Translations under genes and position numbers: made by a program
Notes under the pieces: generated by a model
The model's input: only the letters and a program-made list of their open reading frames with translations
What the model was told of the DNA's origin: nothing
Databases searched by the model: none
IMG/VR virus record: IMGVR_UViG_3300034190_004231
Coordinates: 1 to 26,492 of that record
DNA from: a virus
DNA length: 26,492 nt
Reading direction: 5' to 3' (one strand)
Shown: positions 1-7,399 of the stretch, piece by piece
How positions within the stretch are numbered: position 1 is the stretch's first letter
Layout of the letters: every line of letters starts with the position of its first letter

Positions 1-11
1 TATGCCTTCAT
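1..11 (-). CDS. 5' end of a leftward gene, truncated by the window edge
   Basis: On the minus strand an ATG at 11-9 follows a GGAGA sequence (complement of 17-21) at good ribosome-binding spacing. Only about three codons (M-K-A) remain in the window, so no product can be named. It lies about 40 nt downstream of the bS21 stop and would continue the same leftward operon. The call rests only on the start and ribosome-binding context. Confidence 0.35.
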
Positions 12-50
12 AATTATCTCCATTTTTGATAATTAATATTAGCAATTTAT

Positions 51-320
51 TTAGGATCTAGCAAATTGATTATTTCTTTTGTTAGTCTTTCTCTTTTTCC
101 TAAACTGATTTCTTTCTTCTCTTTGAAATTTTATTTCAAGTTGTTTTTGCTTTTTAAGCCAACGCGCACGTCCTGCACGAGAAGCTTCTCTACGTTTTTC
201 ACCTTTAGTTTTGTGAAACTGGTTATCACGTAGCTTCTTAAAAAAGCCTTCTTCATGTAATTTTTTATTTAATATGCGATAGGCTTTACCGATATCATTG
301 TTTCGAACGTAAATTCTCAT
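51..320 (-). CDS. rpsU: Ribosomal protein bS21 homologue (phage-encoded)
   Basis: Small, very basic 89-residue protein. The N-terminal MRIYVRNNDIGKAYRILNKK aligns with the start of bacterial bS21 (VxVRxNE, then a helix that places R/K regularly). It is followed by the bS21-type segment with KLRDNQFHKTKGEKRRE (about residues 29-44) and a Lys/Arg-rich tail. bS21 sits on the 30S subunit near the anti-Shine-Dalgarno end of 16S rRNA and helps initiation. An in-frame ATG at 353 would add 11 residues. The ATG at 320 is preferred because homologues begin there and GGA lies just upstream. It is the last complete gene of the leftward operon and its start overlaps the end of the SDR gene by 26 nt, so it is probably translationally coupled. 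Phage bS21 genes are known in aquatic phages. The tail (residues 60-89) is longer than in cellular bS21. Confidence 0.8.
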   Translation of the reverse strand: MRIYVRNNDIGKAYRILNKKLHEEGFFKKLRDNQFHKTKGEKRREASRAGRARWLKKQKQLEIKFQREERNQFRKKRKTNKRNNQFARS

Positions 321-1227
321 ATTTTCCGTAGTAATCTCTAATTGTTTCCTCATAAGTATTATATTTTAATCTCACACTAAAGGTGTCAAATAGTTTTGAA
401 CTATCTAACATACCTCTTGGTTTACCTGTAGGACCAAGTTTATTATTTACTACAAAATCATAAGGATAAATTTTTTGTAGAACCTGTCCATCTCTAATTA
501 AATTAGAACTTATATTATAAGTTCCTGGCACCCACTTAGCAATGATATTTTTAACTATTTCAACAAAATCGTCGATATAAATACAATCAGCGGCCTCAAC
601 ATTAACTGGTTTATTTTTTTCAATTTGTCTTTCAATATTCATCCAAATCGGAAATTTAGAGTCACCAATCCCATAAACATGAATAGGTCTCAAAATTATA
701 TCTTTTTCTGTACAGTATGCCTCACTTCTTTTTTTACACCTACCATAATAATCAACAGGATTTGTTGAGTCGGTTTCTTTAATCGCTCCTTCCCAAGTAC
801 CATAAACCATAGAAGAGCTTAGATGTAATATAGGACACTTATGTCTTATTTTTAATGTAGCAAGTCCTTCTACAATAGAATTAAGACAGAAATCTTCATA
901 AAAACTTGATAAAATAGCTTCAGACAAACTTCCACAATTTAAAATTAAATCATAAGTTTTACTATCAAAATAATCATAAGACCAACTTCTAATAACCTTT
1001 GCCTTAGTTTTTTTAACTAAATTCATTCTATATTTAATATTTAAATCTCTATGATATTGTTCTAATTTAGAAATATTACCAACACCTACTTTTGGTCCTC
1101 TATATATTTTTTTATATCCAGGATAAGAATAGCCAAATTTATCTAATATGGTAATTTCATGATTTTTTAATGCATATACTAAATGAGATCCAATGAATCC
1201 TAATCCGCCTGTTATAAGAATTTTCAT
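295..1227 (-). CDS. NAD(P)-dependent epimerase/dehydratase (extended SDR family)
   Basis: Extended short-chain dehydrogenase/reductase of 310 residues, the usual length for nucleotide-sugar epimerases and dehydratases. The N-terminal TGGLGFIGSHL (residues 6-16) is the GxxGxxG dinucleotide-binding loop. Residues 137-139 (SSS) and Y161xxxK165 form the Ser/Tyr/Lys catalytic set. The family usually acts on UDP-, GDP- or dTDP-sugars (4-epimerisation, 4,6-dehydration, reduction); the substrate cannot be read from sequence. It overlaps the upstream radical SAM gene by 4 nt and the downstream bS21 gene by 26 nt. With the DegT aminotransferase in the same operon, an amino-sugar or related tailoring route is the simplest reading. 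Confidence 0.85.
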   Translation of the reverse strand: MKILITGGLGFIGSHLVYALKNHEITILDKFGYSYPGYKKIYRGPKVGVGNISKLEQYHRDLNIKYRMNLVKKTKAKVIRSWSYDYFDSKTYDLILNCGSLSEAILSSFYEDFCLNSIVEGLATLKIRHKCPILHLSSSMVYGTWEGAIKETDSTNPVDYYGRCKKRSEAYCTEKDIILRPIHVYGIGDSKFPIWMNIERQIEKNKPVNVEAADCIYIDDFVEIVKNIIAKWVPGTYNISSNLIRDGQVLQKIYPYDFVVNNKLGPTGKPRGMLDSSKLFDTFSVRLKYNTYEETIRDYYGKYENLRSKQ

Positions 1228-2153
1228 TTAAATTGCCCAAAATTGCTTATAAGATGAAGTTCTTTATCAGTGTAGCCATTCATTTGTTCATCTGTCCAAA
1301 CACTTCTATCATTAGAAATACCCCATAAAGTATTAAGATGTATATTTATATTTTTAATATTTTGTATTGCACTTAAAAAAGATTTCCATTTAAAAAGACA
1401 CTTAGGTTCAATCATACACTTGACAATAACCCAGTTTTTGCTATCTCTATTTGATAAAGCTTTTAATTTGTCATACATTTTACGAAAATTTACGTCTTGT
1501 CTATGAATAGAAATATTTAAATTACTATAATTAGATAAATTTACTAAATAATCAATACTTCTACTTCCATTTGTATTTGTAGTAACTTTAGAATCATTAT
1601 TATGTAAATATTTACAAATTTCAATATAATTACTAAATAATGTTGGTTCTCCTCCCCAAAATGTAAATTTTGCGTTTTGCCATCCTAACTCATAAAATCT
1701 ATCAATTGCTTTAATGATGTCTTCAAACTTTTGTTTACTTTTTTCTTTACTGTGAACAGACGTTGGACAATACCAACAATCAAAGTTGCACTGCTTAAGT
1801 AAATACCAACTAATATATTTATCTTGTTCTATTCCTTTAATTTCTTGCAAAAAAGAGTTTTTATCATTTGATTTTTTTGGTGTAGGCATATCTAAATAGC
1901 ACTTACACCAATCTAAAGGACAGGATATCCATAAATTTTTAGGAAAAATAATTTTGTCGTAAATGTTACCTAAGTAACCTGCACTCTCACAATCTCCACC
2001 TCTTACGTCACCTTTTTCATCAATACTTAAAACATGCTGTAATGCACTGCATTTCCAACCCTTCCAATTATTTAATTTTTGTGTCCTAATTTCTTGCACA
2101 CTGAAAGCTGTATTTACATTATTTATGTCAGTAGCAATAATATTTTTTACCAT
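1224..2153 (-). CDS. Radical SAM enzyme with an N-terminal auxiliary Cys cluster
   Basis: 309 residues. The radical SAM [4Fe-4S] motif CNFDCWYC is at residues 122-129 and the SAM-binding FWGGEP at 165-170. Ahead of the barrel lies a Cys-rich segment: C35, a strand reading LSIDEKGDV, GGDC (C55), LGNIYD, then C78, C83 and C85. This resembles the SPASM/twitch domains that bind auxiliary Fe-S clusters, but those usually follow the barrel, whereas here the segment precedes it. The protein ends soon after the barrel. It lies next to a second radical SAM gene (7-nt overlap), so the two may act in succession or as a complex. Substrate unknown; peptide, sugar and small-molecule acceptors are all possible. 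Confidence 0.8.
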   Translation of the reverse strand: MVKNIIATDINNVNTAFSVQEIRTQKLNNWKGWKCSALQHVLSIDEKGDVRGGDCESAGYLGNIYDKIIFPKNLWISCPLDWCKCYLDMPTPKKSNDKNSFLQEIKGIEQDKYISWYLLKQCNFDCWYCPTSVHSKEKSKQKFEDIIKAIDRFYELGWQNAKFTFWGGEPTLFSNYIEICKYLHNNDSKVTTNTNGSRSIDYLVNLSNYSNLNISIHRQDVNFRKMYDKLKALSNRDSKNWVIVKCMIEPKCLFKWKSFLSAIQNIKNINIHLNTLWGISNDRSVWTDEQMNGYTDKELHLISNFGQFK

Positions 2154-2983
2154 ATTTTTTTATCATATATAACATCAGTATCTTTTTCTCTACACATTGA
2201 ACAAATTGATTCTGGTTTGTCTTTTGTTCTAAACCAATTATTTTTTACAGTTTCTGAGTCATTAAAAGATAACGAAGTGTACATGTTTTTATATTTATCC
2301 CAATCCTCTGGATTTGTAATAGTGTTTAACAAATCATCGAGATGTGCTGTGGGCATACATTTCCATAATTTACCTTTGTATAGCCTTGTACAGTGAGACC
2401 ACATACAAACATTGTGAGCTTTGATATAATCTGAATTAAAAGGTTTAATGCCCTCATCATACATTTTAGCCCAGTTACTCGACATGTTTCTTAGTTCAAA
2501 AGTAAATTTATCTTTTTTAAAAGTTTTTGCAAAAGACACTGTTGGATATTTTATTTCATAACGGGTGTAATCACCTATAAAACTTTTGATATTATCTTTC
2601 AGTAACTTTTCATATCTTTTATTTTTTGAATGAATACTAATTACCAACATACATTTAGTATCATTTAAAACTTGTGCTAAATGTAAATTTTTTTTCAATA
2701 ATAACCCATTACTAAATAATCTAAGATCAGTTTTTGGAAACATCTCTCTTGCCATATAAATTAAAGATGACAAATCTTTATATAATAAAGGTTCTCCGCC
2801 TATTATTTGTAACCTTAAAGGATTAATAAATGGTTTCCAGTTTAGTAAATCTTTTTCTAAAGATTGTTTGTTTTGTTTTGAGCTTGTTACTTTAAGGTTA
2901 GAATATACATTACAATGATCACAAGATAAATTACAGTCTAAAGAAATAGGTATATCTAATAAACGTATATCATACTGTTTCAT
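2147..2983 (-). CDS. Radical SAM enzyme with a SPASM-like C-terminal Cys cluster
   Basis: 278 residues. CNLSCDHC at residues 17-24 ligates the radical SAM [4Fe-4S] cluster and IIGGEP (60-65) is the SAM-binding motif. The C-terminus carries C193, C198, C209, C261 and C264 in a SPASM-like arrangement (strand KGKLWKC, then CxxC), suggesting one auxiliary cluster. Such enzymes often modify peptides, but also sugars and nucleoside-like substrates. The gene overlaps the DegT aminotransferase upstream by 14 nt and the second radical SAM gene downstream by 7 nt. The two radical SAM proteins are clearly different and not a recent duplication. Confidence 0.8.
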   Translation of the reverse strand: MKQYDIRLLDIPISLDCNLSCDHCNVYSNLKVTSSKQNKQSLEKDLLNWKPFINPLRLQIIGGEPLLYKDLSSLIYMAREMFPKTDLRLFSNGLLLKKNLHLAQVLNDTKCMLVISIHSKNKRYEKLLKDNIKSFIGDYTRYEIKYPTVSFAKTFKKDKFTFELRNMSSNWAKMYDEGIKPFNSDYIKAHNVCMWSHCTRLYKGKLWKCMPTAHLDDLLNTITNPEDWDKYKNMYTSLSFNDSETVKNNWFRTKDKPESICSMCREKDTDVIYDKKIW

Positions 2984-4079
2984 TTAATGCTTCAGCTATT
3001 CTATCTAGTTCTTCTTGCTCCATAAAATGATGAGAAGGTAAGTGAATTAAGTTTTCAGTAAATTCTTTAACTCCTGATAAATCTTCTTGTGCTTCAAAAA
3101 AAGAAAAAGAAGACATAGGTTCTTTAAACATCGTTCTTGCCAAGCATTTAATTGAGTGAAGCTTATTAAGGACAAAGGCAACTTGGTCTGAAGGAACAAA
3201 CATTGAGAATCTTTCCCAAATATAATTTTCTCCGGATATAGATTTAAAGGGAAGATTGTTATTATACCAAGTAGCAATTTGATTTCGACGCTCTCGATAC
3301 TCGAATTGCTCATAAAGCTGAATTTCTTTTAAAAGAACGGCACAAGAGGTATTGTCTAAAAAACTTTTAGTGCCATAACCTACTATTTGTTTTTGTTTTG
3401 ATGTTCCATGCGCTTGTATTTCGTATATTCTCTCATGAATATCAGCATGACGAGTCGCAATTCCTCCTCCAGAACCTAACGTGCCTGGTCCTTTTGTAAA
3501 ATCAAAAGAATAACATACTAAATCAGATAGTTGTCCGGGTTTATATTTAATAGGCGCGCCCATGTAAAATGCAGGAGCAGCATCCTCAATTATCTTTATT
3601 TTAGGAAGATACTTTTTAATAGTACTACATAATTCTGGCACGTTTGCCATTGTGCCAAAATTGTGTATAATTATAAGCGCATTTGCATAATTATTTTTAA
3701 TTTTTGCCCATTTTTTTAATGCCTCTACAGAAATATTACCTGTTTCATCAATGTCAATAAATTTTAAACGCCTATTCATAAATCGAACTGCATTTGCTAC
3801 ACCTCTCCATCCATAGGCAGGAACAAGAATAGTATCACCTTCTTTTGTTAAGGCGTGAACAGCTATTTGTAGTGAATCTGTGCCACAATTTGTAAAATTC
3901 CAATAAGGAATATTAGATAACTCTACGCATTTATTTGTTAATTCTTTCTGTATAGGAGCAATATCACGACCATCTTCTGCTTGATATGGGTAATCCATAG
4001 CATTAGAGATAGCTCGAAGATAATCAACCTTATGTTTTTCTACACGTTGTCGATGAGGTATAAAAGCAATTGATTTCAT
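2970..4079 (-). CDS. DegT/DnrJ/EryC1/StrS-family PLP aminotransferase
   Basis: 369 residues, typical for sugar aminotransferases of fold type I. Visible marks are NCGTDSLQIA (residues 64-73; phosphate-binding GT), VPAYGW (86-91), IEDAAPAF (164-171; D166 pairs with the PLP ring nitrogen) and SFDFTKGPGTLGSGGG (191-206) with the probable PLP lysine K196. The family typically transaminates keto-sugars of nucleotide-sugar pathways, and a few members act as dehydratases without a lysine; here the lysine is present. It sits between the PP-loop gene (1 nt shared at 4079) and the radical SAM gene (14-nt overlap). Confidence 0.85.
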   Translation of the reverse strand: MKSIAFIPHRQRVEKHKVDYLRAISNAMDYPYQAEDGRDIAPIQKELTNKCVELSNIPYWNFTNCGTDSLQIAVHALTKEGDTILVPAYGWRGVANAVRFMNRRLKFIDIDETGNISVEALKKWAKIKNNYANALIIIHNFGTMANVPELCSTIKKYLPKIKIIEDAAPAFYMGAPIKYKPGQLSDLVCYSFDFTKGPGTLGSGGGIATRHADIHERIYEIQAHGTSKQKQIVGYGTKSFLDNTSCAVLLKEIQLYEQFEYRERRNQIATWYNNNLPFKSISGENYIWERFSMFVPSDQVAFVLNKLHSIKCLARTMFKEPMSSFSFFEAQEDLSGVKEFTENLIHLPSHHFMEQEELDRIAEALNETV

Positions 4080-5086
4080 TAACTTAATTCTATGTCTGCA
4101 AACTTAATATACTTATTAGCATAAGAATGAACAAGTTTATTACCAAGAGTAGAATTCTTTAAAAGATCAATATACTTTCTTTTAAGATTAATATTTTTTG
4201 TTTCTTTCAATAGCATTTTTGTTTTAACACTCATTAAAAAATGAGCACTTCCATAGTAAAGTTTACTATTTGCTTGATACGGAGCATCTGGGGCAATTGG
4301 GATATCTCTAATCACACCTATTTTTGCTTTTTCAAATTTTGTTTTATCTGTTATATTATTCATCTTGCAAAAATTTTTGAGCATATAGGTTTGTTTAACA
4401 TCTAGTTTTGGAAGATCAGATGATGAAAAAAATAATTCAATATTTGTTAGGTTTGAATATGGTCTGTATACTCCATCTGTATAAATTGCAAACCATTTAT
4501 TATCCCTAAAATCAAGACTCGGGGTTGTTTCGGCAAATAAATTACAAAAATTATCTTTATTATCTAAAATTTGATAGTCGTGGAAGTATCTTAGAACTGT
4601 TGTACCTCTTTTAGCAAACCACTCATCGTTTAAAATAGGTTCAAAATACTTTCCCCCATAGTCAGCTACAGTAAACTTTGTTTTTGGCAAAATCTTGCGT
4701 AATTCATTATAATAAGGAATAGTATAATTATTTAACTCTATATTACTTGAATTATTAAAATTATCGTCTAAGGCATATCTATAACAATGAATTTCATCTA
4801 CATGAATTTTATTTTTTATAAAGGCATTGAGCATTGTAGTAGAGTCAGCCCCGCCACTATACATTATTCTAATGTAAGAATAAGCATCTCTAAGCTGTTC
4901 ACATCTTAATTTAATAAGGTGTTCTAAAGACTCTGTAGGCTCTTGTTCCCAATATACATCAGAAAAAAACTCGGGAGAATACGCGTTAAAAGAAATTTTA
5001 GACATCTTACCGTTAGCGGCTTGTATTGCTTGAAATTTATTATCATAAGCAATACCGTTTACTTCCCAATGAAATAAATCAGACAT
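4079..5086 (-). CDS. PP-loop ATP pyrophosphatase-like protein
   Basis: 335 residues. IMYSGGADSTTML (about 74-86) is the P-loop-like SGGxDS motif of the N-type ATP pyrophosphatases (asparagine synthetase B, ExsB/QueC, GMP synthetase, TilS and WbpG-type amidotransferases). These enzymes adenylate a carbonyl or carboxyl and replace the AMP with ammonia or another nucleophile. The rest does not match one subfamily by eye, and there is no glutaminase domain, so ammonia would come from a partner or a free pool. The gene overlaps the upstream thioredoxin-like gene by 8 nt and is followed at once by the aminotransferase. Amide or amidine formation on the operon's substrate is a reasonable inference. 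Confidence 0.7.
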   Translation of the reverse strand: MSDLFHWEVNGIAYDNKFQAIQAANGKMSKISFNAYSPEFFSDVYWEQEPTESLEHLIKLRCEQLRDAYSYIRIMYSGGADSTTMLNAFIKNKIHVDEIHCYRYALDDNFNNSSNIELNNYTIPYYNELRKILPKTKFTVADYGGKYFEPILNDEWFAKRGTTVLRYFHDYQILDNKDNFCNLFAETTPSLDFRDNKWFAIYTDGVYRPYSNLTNIELFFSSSDLPKLDVKQTYMLKNFCKMNNITDKTKFEKAKIGVIRDIPIAPDAPYQANSKLYYGSAHFLMSVKTKMLLKETKNINLKRKYIDLLKNSTLGNKLVHSYANKYIKFADIELS

Positions 5087-5360
5087 TTAAAGCAGGAATT
5101 GATTGTAACCACTGAACTACTTCTTCATTAGTCCATTTACCATGTCGATGAGTCAAATAAAATCCATTTTCAAGTATCATATACATTGGTAACCTACCCC
5201 GATACTGTGGATGAATATGTCGCGCAATGAGCTCATTAGTTTGATCACTAAGCTCGGTTTCTAGCGCAGGAAAAAAGTTTTTTATTGCAATAAGCTGATT
5301 TTTAATGTATGATAAATTATCTGAGTCGGAATATGCCATTCCAATTATTTTATGGGCCAT
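5079..5360 (-). CDS. Small protein, possibly thioredoxin-fold
   Basis: 93 residues. The C-terminal half (GRLPMYMILENGF, then HGKWTNEEVVQWL) resembles the end of thioredoxin-fold proteins: a cis-Pro strand, a beta-hairpin with Gly, and a last helix. No CxxC is present, so a redox role is not supported; a glutaredoxin-like scaffold or adaptor role is possible. It overlaps the coiled-coil gene upstream (11 nt) and the PP-loop gene downstream (8 nt). The function is unknown and the fold assignment is tentative. Confidence 0.55.
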   Translation of the reverse strand: MAHKIIGMAYSDSDNLSYIKNQLIAIKNFFPALETELSDQTNELIARHIHPQYRGRLPMYMILENGFYLTHRHGKWTNEEVVQWLQSIPALNV

Positions 5361-5544
5361 TTCGCTCTCTCAAGTCGTTGACAATTTCTTCTAAGTTAGC
5401 TTCCATTAGCTGTATACGTTCACCTAAGTCATGAATTTCTTGTTGGAGATAACGAATATCCCCACCTAAATCATTTGCTAATTCACGGACTTGTTGGTGA
5501 ATTTCTTTCAGCTCAAATCTAACATATTTTTCAGTTGCGTACAT
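5350..5544 (-). CDS. Short coiled-coil protein, first gene of the leftward operon
   Basis: 64 residues from the ATG at 5544, rich in E, L, I and R with heptad-like spacing (LKEIHQQVRELANDLGG, then LQQEIHDLGERIQLMEANL), so a coiled coil. The reading frame stays open upstream to 5694, but that stretch is hydrophobic by chance and crosses the promoter at 5552-5580, so the start at 5544 is preferred. No Shine-Dalgarno sequence precedes it. The predicted transcription start is at or within about 1-2 nt of the ATG, so the message may be leaderless. No family is recognised. Confidence 0.6.
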   Translation of the reverse strand: MYATEKYVRFELKEIHQQVRELANDLGGDIRYLQQEIHDLGERIQLMEANLEEIVNDLRERNGP

Positions 5545-5551
5545 GGTTTCT

Positions 5552-5580
5552 ATATTAAATAAAATTAGAAAGATTGTCAA
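5552..5580 (-). promoter_or_regulatory. Leftward sigma70-type promoter
   Basis: Read on the minus strand: TTGACA (5580-5575, six of six), a 17-nt spacer, then TAATAT (5557-5552, four of six). It is placed to drive the whole leftward operon. The -10 element ends 7 nt before the ATG at 5544, so the transcription start falls essentially at the start codon. Confidence 0.65.
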
Positions 5581-5594
5581 CAAAAAACTCAATG

Positions 5595-5618
5595 TAATGC
5601 AAAATTGATATTGCATTA
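5595..5618. promoter_or_regulatory. Operator-like inverted repeat between divergent promoters
   Basis: Perfect 8-bp inverted repeat TAATGCAA (5595-5602) and TTGCATTA (5611-5618), separated by 8 nt. There is no T-run after it, so it does not look like a terminator. Its right arm covers the candidate -35 of the rightward promoter, and it ends 15 bp from the -35 of the leftward one. Binding by a dimeric regulator could control both directions. No regulator gene is identifiable in the window. Confidence 0.5.
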
Positions 5619-5639
5619 TGACAAAAAAAGGAATATAAT
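5611..5639 (+). promoter_or_regulatory. Rightward promoter with perfect -10
   Basis: TTGCAT (5611-5616, three of six), a 17-nt spacer and TATAAT (5634-5639, perfect). The -10 ends 3 nt before the ATG at 5643, so initiation would be at or just after that ATG unless the start site is unusually close. AT-rich sequence makes chance -10 matches common; the mirrored arrangement with the leftward promoter supports it. Confidence 0.45.
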
Positions 5640-5642
5640 ATA

Positions 5643-5849
5643 ATGAATCGACCAAGATTATCTTTTGTACAAGAGTACTTTCAAGATATTGCAAATAAAG
5701 GTAATGAAGAGGCTCAAGACTTAATGAGCGAGTACTTTGATATAAAAGAAAACCAGGGTGAATTTTTAGCAGGTCGTTTTATAATTGAAGTTTATATTGA
5801 AATGCAAAAGACTTTAGAGGAAAATTACAACAATGAGCGCTCCACTTGA
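5643..5849 (+). CDS. Small protein of unknown function
   Basis: 68 residues, acidic and mostly helical in appearance, no family recognised. It is the first gene of the rightward transcription unit. An AAGGA about 9-10 nt before the ATG gives a weak ribosome-binding site if a longer transcript exists. It overlaps the next small gene by 17 nt. Confidence 0.55.
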   Translation: MNRPRLSFVQEYFQDIANKGNEEAQDLMSEYFDIKENQGEFLAGRFIIEVYIEMQKTLEENYNNERST

Positions 5850-6012
5850 TCAAGCTATTATACAAGAATTTGAGAATGTGTTAAAAAAAGAGTTTACTGT
5901 TTACTATAAAAAGGATAATCAGCTTTACCAAAAAACTACTACTCGAAACTATAATAAAAATGACTTTCTTGATTCAACTACAGTTATAGCGATAGGAAAA
6001 ACAGATGCCTAA
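5833..6012 (+). CDS. Short protein of unknown function (59 residues)
   Basis: Begins MSAPLDQAIIQEFENVLKKE and ends TVIAIGKTDA. GAGGAAAA lies about 11 nt upstream. It overlaps the previous gene by 17 nt and the next by 8 nt (ATGCCTAA shared), the tight packing seen throughout the window, which supports it as a real gene. No domain is recognised. Confidence 0.6.
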   Translation: MSAPLDQAIIQEFENVLKKEFTVYYKKDNQLYQKTTTRNYNKNDFLDSTTVIAIGKTDA

Positions 6013-6337
6013 AAAAACAGAAAAGTCTTCGTTAATTCATGGTTACAATCCTTGGTCACGAAAACGTACTATTGATGAAGCAGTAAATATTGCTAGATGG
6101 TCTCCTTGGACTGCTCATGACTGGATGGCCGAGGCTATTCAAGGTGCTACTATTGCAGATTATGATATATTAGAAAAACACGATAAAGAAGCGGATAAAA
6201 TAAATGCTATGTGGCGTCGTCGTACAAAATATCATTTCTATGATGAAAAGCAGTATTGGGCAGGTATCCCCCCTAAAATGATACCAAAATGTCTTTCAAA
6301 TGATGACTATGACATCATTGGAAATGAAGAAGAGTAA
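6005..6337 (+). CDS. Unknown soluble phage protein
   Basis: 110 residues, rich in Trp and charged residues (for example NPWSRKRT near the N-terminus and MWRRRTKYHFYDEKQYW in the middle). AGGAAAA before the ATG is a good ribosome-binding site. No signal peptide, membrane segment or known motif. The Trp/Arg-rich middle could bind nucleic acid, but that is a guess. Confidence 0.6.
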   Translation: MPKKTEKSSLIHGYNPWSRKRTIDEAVNIARWSPWTAHDWMAEAIQGATIADYDILEKHDKEADKINAMWRRRTKYHFYDEKQYWAGIPPKMIPKCLSNDDYDIIGNEEE

Positions 6338-6397
6338 ATCAATTAATTTTCAACTTGCAGAATTGTTATTTCTGTGCTACTTTTAGGGTGTTAAAAC

Positions 6398-6781
6398 ATG
6401 CGTTTTAAGATGGCGTCAAAAAATCCATTTCGTGATTTTGTTCGCAACCTTCGTCGAATTGTTATTTCAGATAATTCAGACGAAGAAAAAGGAGTTCTAC
6501 TTTATAAACTTTGGGATGAGCTTTCTCCAAAACTTTCTGAAACTGAACTTTATCTTACCTCTTCGCCAGCGTTTTCTTCACGTTGCGAACATTGGAATTA
6601 TCGTGATAGAAATGTTCATTCGATTGTTCCAGTATCTAATTTTAAAAATCCTTATTTACAGCTCAAACGAGAGTTTGAAGATGCTTTGCTTTGTTCATCT
6701 TATAAAGATTTTGTCAGAGCTGTGTCTAAATCACTTATGTGGTTTTATGTTACTCCATATAGAGATGACTGGGCCACGTAG
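6398..6781 (+). CDS. Unknown phage protein
   Basis: 127 residues, no family recognised. An AGGGTG sequence before the ATG supports this start; a second in-frame ATG lies four codons later (MASKNPF). The 60-nt gap before it shows no convincing promoter or terminator. The long ORF in another frame across the same bases (6432-6818) is a shadow. Confidence 0.6.
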   Translation: MRFKMASKNPFRDFVRNLRRIVISDNSDEEKGVLLYKLWDELSPKLSETELYLTSSPAFSSRCEHWNYRDRNVHSIVPVSNFKNPYLQLKREFEDALLCSSYKDFVRAVSKSLMWFYVTPYRDDWAT

Positions 6782-6801
6782 TGGGATAGGAGGTAACCGT
6801 A

Positions 6802-7185
6802 GTGATCTCACACGATAAAGCTAAAAAATTAATCTACAAAGTATTATCCTCTATGCCAATTGATGTCTTTGATGATGATGACGGTAGCGTATGGGAAAGT
6901 AGTAATTTTGAACTATATAGTCCTCGACCAGAGGGAGATTTCGAGGGGTCACGTGAGATAGGTGCTGCTAATATAGTTAGTGCTTTTAATTTGCTTCATC
7001 AGAAACTATTAATTGCTGAACTATCAAAAGAAGATGGTTTTAGTGATTGTGCTGATGAATGTTTTGAGCTATTTACAAACGTCATGGATGAATTACAAAC
7101 AACTAAACTTATTCGTAAACGTCCAGAATCAATTCGTGAAACATTTAAAGTTATAGAGGGATCAAATGTCGCAAAAGAACGATGA
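6802..7185 (+). CDS. Unknown phage protein with GTG start
   Basis: 127 residues, acidic (a DDDDG stretch near residue 23). The start is GTG, set by a near-perfect AGGAGGT at 6788-6794 with 7-nt spacing, the strongest ribosome-binding site in this part. It overlaps the next gene by 20 nt. No domain recognised. Confidence 0.65.
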   Translation: MISHDKAKKLIYKVLSSMPIDVFDDDDGSVWESSNFELYSPRPEGDFEGSREIGAANIVSAFNLLHQKLLIAELSKEDGFSDCADECFELFTNVMDELQTTKLIRKRPESIRETFKVIEGSNVAKER

Positions 7186-7399
7186 GCTGAAGAATGAATT
7201 TGAAAAGGTTGTTGACCTTTTAATTCAAATTGAATCTGCAAGAGAATCTATTTCTTCCTTGCTTAAAGATATAAAAGCTGAATATGATATAGAAATTCCA
7301 GTTGCTCGACGTGTAGCTAATGTTATGCGTAAAAATTCTCGTGCCGAGGAAGAAGAGAAGTGGACAGAATTTAATGAGTTACTCGATAGCGTAACATAA
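7166..7399 (+). CDS. Possible DsbA-like dsDNA-binding late-transcription accessory protein
   Basis: 77 residues, all helical and highly charged. The order of a helix with SISSLLKDIKAEYDIEI, then RRVANVMRKNSRAEEEEKW and a last helix FNELLDSV resembles T4 DsbA (89 residues), a double-stranded DNA-binding protein that helps late transcription. The match is by general pattern, not by invariant residues. GAGGGATC before the ATG is a good ribosome-binding site. It overlaps its neighbour upstream by 20 nt, and its stop shares one base with the next ATG. Confidence 0.4.
   Translation: MSQKNDELKNEFEKVVDLLIQIESARESISSLLKDIKAEYDIEIPVARRVANVMRKNSRAEEEEKWTEFNELLDSVT

Noticed and set aside
2079-2396. Plus-strand 105-residue open frame across the junction of the two radical SAM genes
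   Set aside because: It lies fully opposite two well-supported genes, has no ribosome-binding site and encodes an unconvincing hydrophobic/Ser-rich sequence.
5545-5694. N-terminal extension of the first leftward gene up to 5694
   Set aside because: It would cross both promoters and the inverted repeat; the extension is hydrophobic and unrelated to the coiled-coil body.
6432-6818. 128-residue open frame in another frame over the gene at 6398
   Set aside because: Leu/Ile/Phe-rich shadow in AT-rich sequence, while the 6398 frame has a ribosome-binding site and normal composition.
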